51,152 nt of DNA from Ascidiaceihabitans sp. (lineage in GTDB: Bacteria; Pseudomonadota; Alphaproteobacteria; Rhodobacterales; Rhodobacteraceae): positions 1 to 51,152 of the forward strand of contig JAQXDI010000006.1 in NCBI GenBank assembly GCA_029251465.1. The letters are read 5' to 3'. Positions within the stretch are counted from its first letter, which is position 1. Each line of letters begins with the position of its first letter. Position numbers and translations under genes: made by a program. Below are positions 43,503 to 51,152 of the stretch, in pieces. The notes under the pieces are model-generated. The model worked only from the letters and a program-made list of their open reading frames with translations, did not search any database and was not told where the DNA came from.

Positions 43503-44642
43503 ATGACAGTCAAAGGAAATACTCCTTCTTCCACTCACCCCCCCACTCCTACCCACCCCGGAAGTCGACATATTTCACCGTCTCCGTCTGTTGCGATCCC
43601 GCCGGGTTGGCATATCGACGTATAAACGTTTGCTAATTGAACACGGCACGGCGCAAAACGCGTTGGCCGCGCTGCCTGAGGTAGCGCGCGCCGCTGGCGT
43701 TCAGCGGTATGACATTTGCCCCGAAGCGGTTATTCGCAAAGAAATTGCGACCGGCTATGCGCTTGGGGCGCAACTGATTTCTCAGGATGATCCCGACTTT
43801 CCACAGTCCCTGCTGGATCTTTCGGACTGCCCGCCGTTTCTATGGGCGTTGGGCGATATTTCCCTTCTGAACCGCCCGATGATTGCGCTGGTTGGCGCGC
43901 GAAATGCATCGTCGCTGGGCACGCGCATGGCAAAATCGCTTGCCGCAAATTTGGGCGAGGCAGGCTATGTCATTGTCTCGGGCCTTGCACGCGGCGTTGA
44001 TGCCGCTGCCCACAATGCCGCTTTGGCAACTGGCACAATCGCAGTTCAGGCGGGTGGGGTCGACGTGATCTACCCTGCTGAAAACGCTGATTTGGCGGCC
44101 TCGATTGCCAACACCGGTCTGCGTCTTAGCGAGATGCCCATCGGATTACAGCCAATGGCGCGCCACTTTCCCGTCCGCAACCGGATCATCTCTGGCTTGT
44201 CACACGCGCCGTGGTGGTCGAGGCTGCGGCAAAATCCGGCAGCTTGATCACGGCGCGCGATGCTTTGGATCAAGGGCGCGATGTGTTGGCCGTGCCCGGT
44301 CACCCCTTTGATGCCCGCGCCTCTGGCTGCAATATGTTGATCCGCGATGGCGCGACCTTGGTGCGCAGCGCCAAAGACGTAATCGAAGCGCTGACACCAC
44401 TTGCGCCCACACAGCAGATGCTGCCGATGGACGAACCAGCGACCCAAAACAGCGATTTGCGGGACACGTCTGATCTGCACATGCAGATTTTGTCGCGCCT
44501 CGGTCCCTCGCCTGTAGCCGAAGATCAACTGATCCGTGATCTGAAAACCAGTGCTGCCGATATCACTCCGGTTTTGCTGGATTTAGAGCTGGATGGCCAG
44601 ATCGCGCGCCAAGATGGCAGATTGCTTGCGCGCAACGATTAG
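43503..44642 (+). pseudogene. dprA: DNA-processing protein DprA, two frameshifts
   Basis: The start at 43503 (MTVKGNTPSSTHPP, after GGACGGAG) is followed by a C7 run at 43538-43544. Beyond it the DprA frame is +1 (EVDIFHRLRLLRSRRVG), so a C6 run would restore it. The Rossmann core is intact (LVGARNASSLGTRMAKSLA, VSGLARGVDAAAHNAAL). At 44201-44204 a CACA dinucleotide duplication shifts the frame again, so HFPVRNRIISGLS is cut off from AVVVEAAAKSGSLITAR. The C-terminal winged helix is present. DprA loads RecA onto incoming single-stranded DNA in natural transformation. As written, no full-length protein can be made. Confidence 0.85.
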
Positions 44643-44685
44643 ACGCTGCATTCACTATCTATATCGGCCTCCCGAACGACGTGTG

Positions 44686-44715
44686 TTGACATTCCGCCCT
44701 TGCGCCTCACATCTT
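44686..44715 (+). promoter_or_regulatory. Candidate topA promoter
   Basis: TTGACA at 44686-44691 is followed after 18 bp by CATCTT at 44710-44715, a weak -10 with 3 of 6 matches. It lies in the 121-bp gap between dprA and topA. Confidence 0.35.
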
Positions 44716-44763
44716 GCGCAGCCATAGACGCCCTGAATTTCTTCGCAAAAGGTGCCCCCGTAC

Positions 44764-47385
44764 ATGCCAGTCGTTGTTGTTGAATCCCCGGCCAAAGCCA
44801 AAACCATCAACAAATATTTGGGCGATAATTATACGGTCCTTGCCTCTTATGGACACGTCCGTGATTTGCCACCCAAGGACGGATCTGTCGACACCGAGAA
44901 CGATTTCGAGATGCTCTGGGAAATCGGCAGCGACAGCAAAAAACACGTCAAAGCGATCACCGATGCGTTGAAAGACGACAACGAACTGATCCTCGCAACT
45001 GACCCGGACCGCGAAGGCGAAGCGATCAGTTGGCACCTGCAAGAAGCGCTGACAAAACGCAAAGCGATCAACAAAAACACCCCCGTCAGCCGCGTTGTTT
45101 TTAACGCGATTACCAAAACCGCCGTCACCGAAGCGATGAAAAATCCGCGCGAGGTCGACATGCCTTTGGTCGAGGCGTATCTCGCCCGTCGCGCGCTGGA
45201 TTATCTGGTTGGGTTTAACTTGTCGCCGGTTCTGTGGCGCAAATTGCCCGGCGCGAAATCTGCGGGGCGTGTGCAATCTGTTTGCCTGCGCATCCTGACC
45301 GAACGCGAAATGGAAATCGAAGCCTTTCGCAACCGCGAATACTGGTCCGTCAAAGCGATCCTTGCGACACCGCGTGGTCAAGAATTTGAAGCCCGCCTGA
45401 CTGTACTGGCCGGCAAAAAGCTTGAACGCTTTGACATCGAGAATCAGACTCAGGCCGAACTGGCCGAAACCGCAATCAACAGTCGCGATCTGAAAATTCA
45501 GTCGGTTGAGGCCAAGCCCGGTTCGCGCAATCCGTCGCCGCCGTTCATGACCTCGACCCTGCAACAAGAGGCCAGCCGCAAATTCGGCATGGGTGCGCGC
45601 CAAACCATGAGCAGCGCCCAGCGTCTGTACGAGGCCGGTCACATTACCTACATGCGGACCGATGGCATCGATATGGCGCCCGAGGCTGTCGTGATGGCGC
45701 GCGATGCGATCAAAGACCGGTATGGCACCGAATACGTGCCCTCTGCCCCGCGCGTCTATAAAAACAAAGCCAAAAACGCCCAGGAAGCGCACGAATGTAT
45801 CCGCCCGACGGAAATGACCAAGGCCGTTGATGACCTGAAAATCATGGATGCGGATCAGCGCAAGCTGTACGATCTGATTTGGAAACGCACGCTGGCCTGT
45901 CAGATGGAATCAGCGCGTCTGGAACGCACAACGGTTGATATCGGATCGGATGACGAACAGGTCACACTGCGCGCCACGGGTCAGGTCATGTTGTTCGACG
46001 GCTTCATGAAAATCTACGAAGAAGGCCGCGATGATGTGGTTGTGGATGAAGATGACAAGCGTCTGCCGCAGATCACCCAAGGTGAAAAAGCTGCCAAAAA
46101 ATCGGTCACCCCAGAGCAGCATTTCACGCAACCACCGCCCCGCTACACCGAGGCGACATTGGTCAAACGCATGGAAGAATTGGGCATTGGGCGCCCGTCG
46201 ACTTACGCCTCTGTTGTGACCACGATCCAAGACCGCGAATACGTGCGCAAGGAAAAGAATCGTTTGATTCCAGAGGACAAGGGCCGTTTGGTCATTGCCT
46301 TCCTTGAAAACTACTTCCGCAAATACGTCGGCTACAACTTTACGGCCAGCCTCGAAGAAGAGCTGGACGATGTGTCCGCAGGTGACCGCAATTATAAAGA
46401 CGTGCTGAATTCCTTCTGGAAGGATTTCTCGGCCTCGATCGCTGAAACGTCTGATTTGCGCATCACGGAAGTGTTGGAAAAAATCAACGAAGTGCTGGAA
46501 CCACACTTGTTCCCACCACTTGAAGGCGGCGGCGATCCACGTCTGTGCCCCAACTGCGAAATCGGCCGCTTGTCGATGCGCACGGCACGGTCCGGCGGCG
46601 CGTTCATCGGTTGCTCGAACTATCCTGAATGCCGCTACACACGCGCATTCGGCCCTCCCGGTGCCGAAGACAACGGGGGCATCCCGCCCGAAGGCAAAGT
46701 GCTGGGCGAAGACGACGGCGACAAGATTTCGGCATTCAAAGGGCGCTTTGGCCCCTACGTGCAACGCGGCGAAGTGACGGAAGAAAACAAAAAACCACCG
46801 CGCCAATCGATCCCCAAGGATTGGCCTCCCGCCGATGTCGATTTGAAACAGGCCCTCATGTTGCTGTCCCTGCCCCGCGAAATCGGGCCACACCCAGAAG
46901 ACGGCGTGATGGTTTGGGCCAACATCGGGCGCTATGGTCCGTATCTGAAACACGCGGTTTCGACATCCGAGCGCGGCGGCACCAACGCCAACCTCGAAGG
47001 CATCGACGAAGTTTGGACCGTCGGCATGAACCGCGCCGTGCAACTGTTGGCCGAGAAAATCGCCAGCCGTGGCAGCCGTGGACAACCCGCAGTTCCGATC
47101 CGCGAGATGGGCGAACACCCTGACATGGGCGGTGTGATCAACATCATGAAAGGCAAATACGGGCCTTATGTGAAGTGGGAAAAGGTTAACGCCACGATCC
47201 CTAAAGAGATCGAGCCTGAGGATTTATCGGTTGATCAGGCTGTGATCTTGATCGAGGAAAAACTGGCGAAATCCCCAGCCAAGCGCAAAGCGGCGACCAA
47301 GAAGAAGCCTGCCGCCAAAAAACCTGCGGCAAAGAAAAAAGCAGCCCCCAAGAAGAAAGCGGCGGCTAAAAAGGACGATGCGTGA
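44764..47385 (+). CDS. topA: DNA topoisomerase I
   Basis: An 873-residue type IA topoisomerase that relaxes negative supercoils. The Toprim domain holds VVVESPAKAKTINKYLG and ATDPDREGEAISWHL. The active-site Tyr is in HITYMRTDGID, and GAKSAGRVQSVCLRIL is the conserved gate segment. A four-Cys zinc module follows (CPNCEIGRLSMR...GCSNYPEC), then Toprim C-terminal repeats with RFGPYVQ, RYGPYLK and KYGPYVK, and a lysine/alanine-rich tail typical of alphaproteobacteria. The ATG at 44764 gives MPVVVVES; AAAGG stands 11 bp upstream. Confidence 0.97.
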   Translation: MPVVVVESPAKAKTINKYLGDNYTVLASYGHVRDLPPKDGSVDTENDFEMLWEIGSDSKKHVKAITDALKDDNELILATDPDREGEAISWHLQEALTKRKAINKNTPVSRVVFNAITKTAVTEAMKNPREVDMPLVEAYLARRALDYLVGFNLSPVLWRKLPGAKSAGRVQSVCLRILTEREMEIEAFRNREYWSVKAILATPRGQEFEARLTVLAGKKLERFDIENQTQAELAETAINSRDLKIQSVEAKPGSRNPSPPFMTSTLQQEASRKFGMGARQTMSSAQRLYEAGHITYMRTDGIDMAPEAVVMARDAIKDRYGTEYVPSAPRVYKNKAKNAQEAHECIRPTEMTKAVDDLKIMDADQRKLYDLIWKRTLACQMESARLERTTVDIGSDDEQVTLRATGQVMLFDGFMKIYEEGRDDVVVDEDDKRLPQITQGEKAAKKSVTPEQHFTQPPPRYTEATLVKRMEELGIGRPSTYASVVTTIQDREYVRKEKNRLIPEDKGRLVIAFLENYFRKYVGYNFTASLEEELDDVSAGDRNYKDVLNSFWKDFSASIAETSDLRITEVLEKINEVLEPHLFPPLEGGGDPRLCPNCEIGRLSMRTARSGGAFIGCSNYPECRYTRAFGPPGAEDNGGIPPEGKVLGEDDGDKISAFKGRFGPYVQRGEVTEENKKPPRQSIPKDWPPADVDLKQALMLLSLPREIGPHPEDGVMVWANIGRYGPYLKHAVSTSERGGTNANLEGIDEVWTVGMNRAVQLLAEKIASRGSRGQPAVPIREMGEHPDMGGVINIMKGKYGPYVKWEKVNATIPKEIEPEDLSVDQAVILIEEKLAKSPAKRKAATKKKPAAKKPAAKKKAAPKKKAAAKKDDA

Positions 47386-47969
47386 GCGGGTTTACCTGCA
47401 AACACGGGCTCGCGCCTGACCACATCGCGCGCGCGGTCGACCTATATTGGCAGGCCTTTGGCCCAAAACTAAGTAAAGTGATGGGGCCAGAGGCCAAAGC
47501 GCGCGCATTTTTCACTCGAGTCTTTGATCCCAACCACGCCATTTCCGCGCTTGGGCCGGATGGCGATTTGTGGGGCGTTGCCGGTTTTAAATCCGACAAT
47601 GGCGCGCTGACTGCTGCTGAATGGTCGGACATGACCGCGATCTACGGCTCGATTGACTCCACGTGGCGCGTCCCGTTGTTATCTCTGCTGGAGCGCACGC
47701 ATTCGCCAGACATTCTGACAATGGACGGCATTTTTGTAAGCGAGCAAGCGCGTGGGCAAGGTGTCGGCACAGTTCTGTTAGATGCGATTGTCCAGACCGC
47801 CAAAGATCTTGGGAAAACCGCTGTTCGTTTGGACGTCATCGACACGAACCCGCGTGCGCGTGCTTTGTATGAACGTCGCGGGTTTGTCGCCACCACCCAA
47901 GAACACCTCGGTCCGTTCAAATGGCTGTTCGGGTTCGCAAGCGCCACCACGATGATCCGCGACGTCTAA
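47382..47969 (+). CDS. GNAT family N-acetyltransferase
   Basis: A 195-residue acetyltransferase. ILTMDGIFVSEQARGQGVGTVLLDAIVQTAKDLG is the acetyl-CoA site (R/Q-x-x-G-x-G/A as ARGQGVG), and VIDTNPRARALYERRGFVAT is the conserved end. The GTG start overlaps the topA stop (GTGA), so it is coupled to topA. The substrate is unknown. Confidence 0.87.
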   Translation: MSGFTCKHGLAPDHIARAVDLYWQAFGPKLSKVMGPEAKARAFFTRVFDPNHAISALGPDGDLWGVAGFKSDNGALTAAEWSDMTAIYGSIDSTWRVPLLSLLERTHSPDILTMDGIFVSEQARGQGVGTVLLDAIVQTAKDLGKTAVRLDVIDTNPRARALYERRGFVATTQEHLGPFKWLFGFASATTMIRDV

Positions 47970-48044
47970 TACCCCCCAGACGCGATTGACTCTGCCGCAA
48001 CCCAGCGTCAAAACTTTGCCAACACGCACCAAAAGGGAAGTCCC

Positions 48045-48740
48045 ATGAAAAAAGTCTATGGATCAGCAGCCGAGGCCCTTGAGGGTCTTTTGCACGATGG
48101 AATGTTCATCGCATCAGGTGGCTTTGGCCTATGCGGAATCCCTGAATTGCTGCTGGACGCGATCAAGGACGCGGGCACAAAGGATTTGACGTTTGCGTCT
48201 AACAACGCCGGCGTTGATGACTTTGGCATCGGTATTTTGCTGCAAACCAAACAGGTCAAAAAGATGATCAGTTCCTATGTCGGTGAAAATGCTGAATTCA
48301 TGCGTCAGTATTTGTCCGGCGAATTGGAGCTGGAATTTAACCCCCAAGGCACGCTGGCCGAACGTATGCGCGCAGGCGGCTGTGGTATCCCGGGCTTTTA
48401 CACCAAAACGGGTGTCGGCACCGTGATTGCAGAGGGCAAAGAGCACAAAGATTTTAACGGCGAAACCTACATCATGGAGGAAGGCATCGTTGCCGATCTG
48501 GCCATTGTGAAGGCATGGAAAGCCGACGCGACAGGCAATCTGGTGTTCCGCAAAACCGCCCGCAACTTTAACCCGCCCGCCGCGATGTGTGGCAAGATGT
48601 GTGTGGTCGAGGTCGAAGAAATCGTGCCGACAGGTTCGCTGGACCCCGACAGCATCCACCTGCCCGGCATCTACGTGCACCGCATCATTCAAGGCGATCA
48701 CGAGAAACGCATCGAACAGCGCACCACGCGAGCGGCATAA
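48045..48740 (+). CDS. scoA: 3-oxoacid CoA-transferase subunit A
   Basis: A 231-residue alpha subunit of a class I CoA-transferase that moves CoA from succinyl-CoA to acetoacetate. [30 protein letters not shown] is the family start, with the later [29 protein letters not shown] precedes the ATG. The beta subunit is 1.27 kb away, with two genes between them. AtoD-type acetoacetate transferase is an alternative name. Confidence 0.93.
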   Translation: MKKVYGSAAEALEGLLHDGMFIASGGFGLCGIPELLLDAIKDAGTKDLTFASNNAGVDDFGIGILLQTKQVKKMISSYVGENAEFMRQYLSGELELEFNPQGTLAERMRAGGCGIPGFYTKTGVGTVIAEGKEHKDFNGETYIMEEGIVADLAIVKAWKADATGNLVFRKTARNFNPPAAMCGKMCVVEVEEIVPTGSLDPDSIHLPGIYVHRIIQGDHEKRIEQRTTRAA

Positions 48741-49139
48741 ATGAGCGACGCACCCCCTGCACTCTCGGGCACCGCCCCTATCGTCGCCGTGCGCGATGTG
48801 ATGGCCAGCGTTGCGTTCTACGAGACCTGCTTGGGGTTCGACCGCGCACTGTACAATCCCGATCACGGGTATGCGTTGATGCGCCGCGGCAATCTGATGT
48901 TTGCGTTCATTAACGCCGCCGACGAGACCGCCTTAAACGCCACGGCCAACAACGTATCTGCCCAGTTTTGGATCGATGACGTGGCGGGCTATTGGGACGA
49001 GATCAAAGGCCGCTTTGTCGATCACCCTGACCTTTTGCCCGCCGGTCCGGTTGAGCGCGATTACGGGGCCAGAGAATTGCATGTCAAAGACCCAGACGGG
49101 TTCTTGATGTTCTTCACTGACCTAAAACACAGCGCATGA
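48741..49139 (+). CDS. VOC family (glyoxalase/bleomycin-resistance fold) protein
   Basis: A 132-residue protein with the vicinal-oxygen-chelate fold: APIVAVRDVMASVAFYETCLGFDRALYN at the start and YGARELHVKDPDGFLMFFTDL at the end, where H and E residues would bind metal. It starts directly after the scoA stop, so it is co-transcribed with it. The substrate is unknown. Such proteins include lyases, dioxygenases and drug-binding proteins. Confidence 0.85.
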   Translation: MSDAPPALSGTAPIVAVRDVMASVAFYETCLGFDRALYNPDHGYALMRRGNLMFAFINAADETALNATANNVSAQFWIDDVAGYWDEIKGRFVDHPDLLPAGPVERDYGARELHVKDPDGFLMFFTDLKHSA

Positions 49140-49152
49140 TGGCAGGTCAGGC

Positions 49153-49956
49153 ATGAGCAAAACGCGCAAATTGAAAATTGTTCTGGTCGGGTCATCCCAT
49201 GCGAGTGCCATGAAATTCGCGTGGGATGAGTTAGGCCCTGAATTCCCCGATATTGAAGTGAACTACCTCGCGGGACGGCAAGAAAAGCTGAACCGGATCA
49301 AGATTGGCGATCACATGGCCTGGTATGCACCCGACGGTGAACAGCTAGAAGAAGCCGAGATTACAGATCAATACGTGCAGGATTATCGTGCTGTACTATT
49401 GAGTGACGCCGATGTGGTTTTGCATGTTGGTTGGTCCAACGATCCCGCATTTCTTCGCGATCTCATGCGCCGCATCAATATTGATGGCATGCCCCATCAC
49501 GGGGCCAAAGCGCTTATGTCGCGGCCCGCGTTTGATGCAATCCTGCAAGACTACTGTCAGCGCAGCATGTTGCCCGACACATGGCACGGCTGGACCAGCA
49601 AACACGTCATCTGTGTTGAAACACCCCGTCGCAGCGAAGCCATTCTGGACAGTCAGAATGCCCCCAAACGCCCCGATGAACCTACGGATGGGTATCGCGA
49701 GGTCTTTGATCTCGCCTGTGACCGCCTTGAGGACGTTATGGCACAACACGCGATAACCTTTGTGCGTCAACCTGCACACACGCTGGCGCAAAGCGGCTTG
49801 ACCCGGCGCCAATACGGGATCGGATCCAAGCGGCTTCGCAATGGCAAACACCACCCGAGCCAGGATTTGGCCCACATGAACCCAGATTACGGAAAACAAG
49901 TGTGGGCCGCGGTTCTGGATAAAATCCAGCAGTGCCCCGCACTGCACCAACATTAA
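49153..49956 (+). CDS. Hypothetical protein, possibly SGNH-like
   Basis: A 267-residue protein that I do not recognise. The N terminus LKIVLVGSSHASAMKFAWDEL looks like the GDSxA block of SGNH hydrolases, and the C terminus HPSQDLAHMNPDYGKQVW could hold the D-x-x-H pair of that fold. No signal peptide is present. The middle (DADVVLHVGWSNDPAFLRDLMRR) is Rossmann-like. It lies 13 bp after the VOC gene and 51 bp before scoB. An esterase or a carbohydrate-linked role is only a guess. Confidence 0.7.
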   Translation: MSKTRKLKIVLVGSSHASAMKFAWDELGPEFPDIEVNYLAGRQEKLNRIKIGDHMAWYAPDGEQLEEAEITDQYVQDYRAVLLSDADVVLHVGWSNDPAFLRDLMRRINIDGMPHHGAKALMSRPAFDAILQDYCQRSMLPDTWHGWTSKHVICVETPRRSEAILDSQNAPKRPDEPTDGYREVFDLACDRLEDVMAQHAITFVRQPAHTLAQSGLTRRQYGIGSKRLRNGKHHPSQDLAHMNPDYGKQVWAAVLDKIQQCPALHQH

Positions 49957-50007
49957 CCACACCGGGTTGCTGCGGCGCCCCGAACATCGCCAACAAGGAT
50001 CAAAAAC

Positions 50008-50634
50008 ATGGCTTGGGATAGAAATCAGATGGCGGCACGTGCCGCGCTCGAACTGCAAGACGGCTGGTACGTGAACCTTGGCATCGGCATCCCGACGCTG
50101 GTCAGCAACTACATTCCCGAAGGCATCGAAGTCACGCTGCAATCGGAAAACGGCATGCTGGGCATGGGTCCGTTTCCGATCGAAGGAGAGGAAGACGCCG
50201 ACCTGATCAACGCCGGCAAACAGACGATCACAGAACTGCCACAGACCGCATATTTTGACAGCGCCCAGTCCTTTGGCATGATCCGTGGCGGCAAAATCGC
50301 TATGGCGATCCTTGGCGCGATGGAAGTGGCCGAAAACGGTGACCTCGCCAACTGGATGATCCCCGGTAAATTGGTCAAGGGCATGGGCGGTGCGATGGAT
50401 CTGGTCGCAGGCGTTGGTCGCGTGGTTGTCGTCATGGATCACACCAACAAGCACGGCGACAGCAAGGTCTTGTCCGAATGCACGTTACCTTTGACCGGCA
50501 AAGCCGTGGTTGACCGCATCATCACCAACTTGGGTGTGCTGGATGTTGTCGAGGGTGGCTTGGCCATCGTCGAATGCGCAGACGGCGTGACCGAGGCAGA
50601 ACTGCGGGCCGCCACCCAAGCCAAAATCGTGTAA
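50008..50634 (+). CDS. scoB: 3-oxoacid CoA-transferase subunit B
   Basis: A 208-residue beta subunit of the class I CoA-transferase. The catalytic Glu lies in [41 protein letters not shown] and [15 protein letters not shown] are family segments. AAGGAT precedes the ATG by 9 bp. Together with scoA it gives ketone-body/acetoacetate use or PHB breakdown. Confidence 0.94.
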   Translation: MAWDRNQMAARAALELQDGWYVNLGIGIPTLVSNYIPEGIEVTLQSENGMLGMGPFPIEGEEDADLINAGKQTITELPQTAYFDSAQSFGMIRGGKIAMAILGAMEVAENGDLANWMIPGKLVKGMGGAMDLVAGVGRVVVVMDHTNKHGDSKVLSECTLPLTGKAVVDRIITNLGVLDVVEGGLAIVECADGVTEAELRAATQAKIV

Positions 50635-50641
50635 CACCAGT

Positions 50642-50670
50642 CGCACCGCGTAATCCATTTGCGTGGTGCG
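50642..50670 (+). terminator. Hairpin after scoB, possible terminator
   Basis: A 9-bp stem (CGCACCGCG with CGTGGTGCG, one G-U pair) encloses an 11-nt loop 8 bp after the scoB stop. No T-run follows, so efficiency as a Rho-independent terminator is doubtful. Confidence 0.4.
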
Positions 50671-50854
50671 CTTCTGACCAAAGACATGTTGTTCCGGATC
50701 GAAACTGCCAAACACTGTTTGTAAACCGCGTTTGGGCCATTTCTCTGTATTTCTCCAAACTGCGCCCACCGAACAAAAACACCATATAATCAATGATTTA
50801 GGTTGATTTTGACTACGCCTCAGTTTCATCAATAGCGCCAAGTTCTGCTGTCTG

Positions 50855-50874
50855 TTGCTTCCGTATTGCTTCCG
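50855..50874. repeat. Direct repeat upstream of integrase
   Basis: TTGCTTCCG occurs at 50855-50863 and again at 50866-50874, with two bases between, 46 bp before the integrase start. Direct repeats of this kind can be arm-type recombinase or excisionase sites. The copy number here is too low to decide. Confidence 0.3.
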
Positions 50875-50919
50875 GCAGGGACACAGGAAACCAAACTTGG
50901 CATCGACAAGGAGCGCAAA

Positions 50920-51152
50920 ATGAAACTGACCAAACGAGCCGTTGAAGCGTTGGAAATAGACGGCAAGGACTACTTTGTCTGGGACAGCGACGTTGGCGGC
51001 TTTGGATTGCGCGTCTATCCCTCAGGCAAAAAGAAATACCTGATCCAATACCGGAACGGAAAACGTACACGGCGCTACACCATCGGTTCCCATGGTGTAC
51101 TAACGGCTGACGAAGCCCGCCAAGAGGCCAAGCGACTTCTTGGAGATGTTGC
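50920..51152 (+). CDS. Tyrosine integrase, N-terminal part (runs off window)
   Basis: The first 77 codons of a phage-type/P4-type integrase. The N-terminal arm DNA-binding domain (DUF4102) is clear: MKLTKRAVEALE, DSDVGGFGLRVYPSGKKKYL and YTIGSHGVLTADEAR, ending ...EAKRLLGDV at the edge. AAGGAG stands 7 bp upstream of the ATG at 50920. The catalytic R-H-R-Y domain is outside the window. It marks a genomic island or prophage that continues to the right. No tRNA target is visible in the 285 bp before it. Confidence 0.9.
   Translation, partial: MKLTKRAVEALEIDGKDYFVWDSDVGGFGLRVYPSGKKKYLIQYRNGKRTRRYTIGSHGVLTADEARQEAKRLLGDV

Noticed and set aside
44707..45792. 361-codon open frame antisense to the start of topA
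   Set aside because: Same reason: a low-complexity Arg/Phe/Gly-rich shadow of a certain gene.
45910..47118. 402-codon open frame antisense to topA
   Set aside because: It mirrors topA codon structure, has no family features, and topA is certain on the + strand.
49396..50454. 352-codon open frame antisense to the SGNH-like gene and scoB
   Set aside because: It spans two good + strand genes and their gap; no recognisable domain.
50635..50919. tRNA gene as integration target
   Set aside because: No cloverleaf-like arms or conserved T-loop sequence could be found here or in other gaps.
1..51152. CRISPR array, toxin-antitoxin pair, or phage-defence island
   Set aside because: No spaced direct repeats and no cas, nuclease, retron or toxin-like genes; most genes are housekeeping or catabolic.

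Overview
The window looks like a stretch of chromosome from a marine alphaproteobacterium of the Rhodobacterales (Roseobacter group). I base this on the gene order coxB-ctaB-small ORF-ctaG-coxC-surf1-thrC-M16 peptidase, the ptsP-lysC and dprA-topA pairs, a TAXI/TRAP transport operon, CaiB/acyl-CoA dehydrogenase catabolic genes, FnrL-type and Iron-Rhodo-type motifs, and mid-50s GC judged by eye. The genus cannot be fixed. The number of broken genes recalls Octadecabacter, but that is a weak guess.

Layout. (1) 1-7046: an iron cluster on the + strand. It holds a candidate promoter with an Iron-Rhodo-like box, imelysin 1, an outer-membrane barrel protein, bfd and bfr (each with an apparent 1-bp loss), a di-haem DUF1111 protein, imelysin 2 and a Tat-exported DUF1513 protein. 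(2) 7043-16073: a degradation cluster mostly on the - strand: TAXI receptor (frameshifted signal peptide), fused TRAP permease (nonsense codon plus internal deletion), sulfatase, acyl-CoA dehydrogenase and CaiB CoA-transferase. It is flanked by a divergent MarR regulator with a clear operator palindrome, a small unknown gene and an IclR regulator. (3) 16087-21320: ptsP, lysC, an SDR, DUF1178 and a Nudix hydrolase, all on the - strand. (4) 21514-28964: molybdate transporter modABC, EcsC-like protein, GNAT, flavin reductase, SulP transporter and mtnP. (5) 28961-32755: an SDR-DoxX-like fusion, a DUF2269-like membrane protein, LysE exporter, apt and DUF1444, tightly packed on the + strand and linked to mtnP (purine salvage). 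(6) 32752-41763: one long - strand block running from coxB through the aa3 oxidase assembly genes to thrC, an M16 peptidase, a GNAT and an FAD-linked oxidase. (7) 41966-50634: tldD, a doubly frameshifted dprA, topA, a GNAT and scoA/scoB, the last two separated by two unrelated genes. (8) 50920-51152: the first 77 codons of a tyrosine integrase, which marks the edge of an integrated element that continues outside the window.

The main result of the hunt is a pattern rather than a defence system. Five loci (bfd, bfr, TAXI receptor, TRAP permease, dprA) are interrupted. Four of the indels lie in homopolymer runs, so read or assembly error must be excluded. The opal codon and deletion in the TRAP permease and the dinucleotide duplication in dprA look like true decay. 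Other points worth a second look are a perfect FnrL box between coxB and tldD, a terminator inside the TAXI/TRAP operon, the barrel protein inside the imelysin operon, and the split scoA/scoB operon. I see no CRISPR array, rRNA, tRNA or complete insertion sequence.
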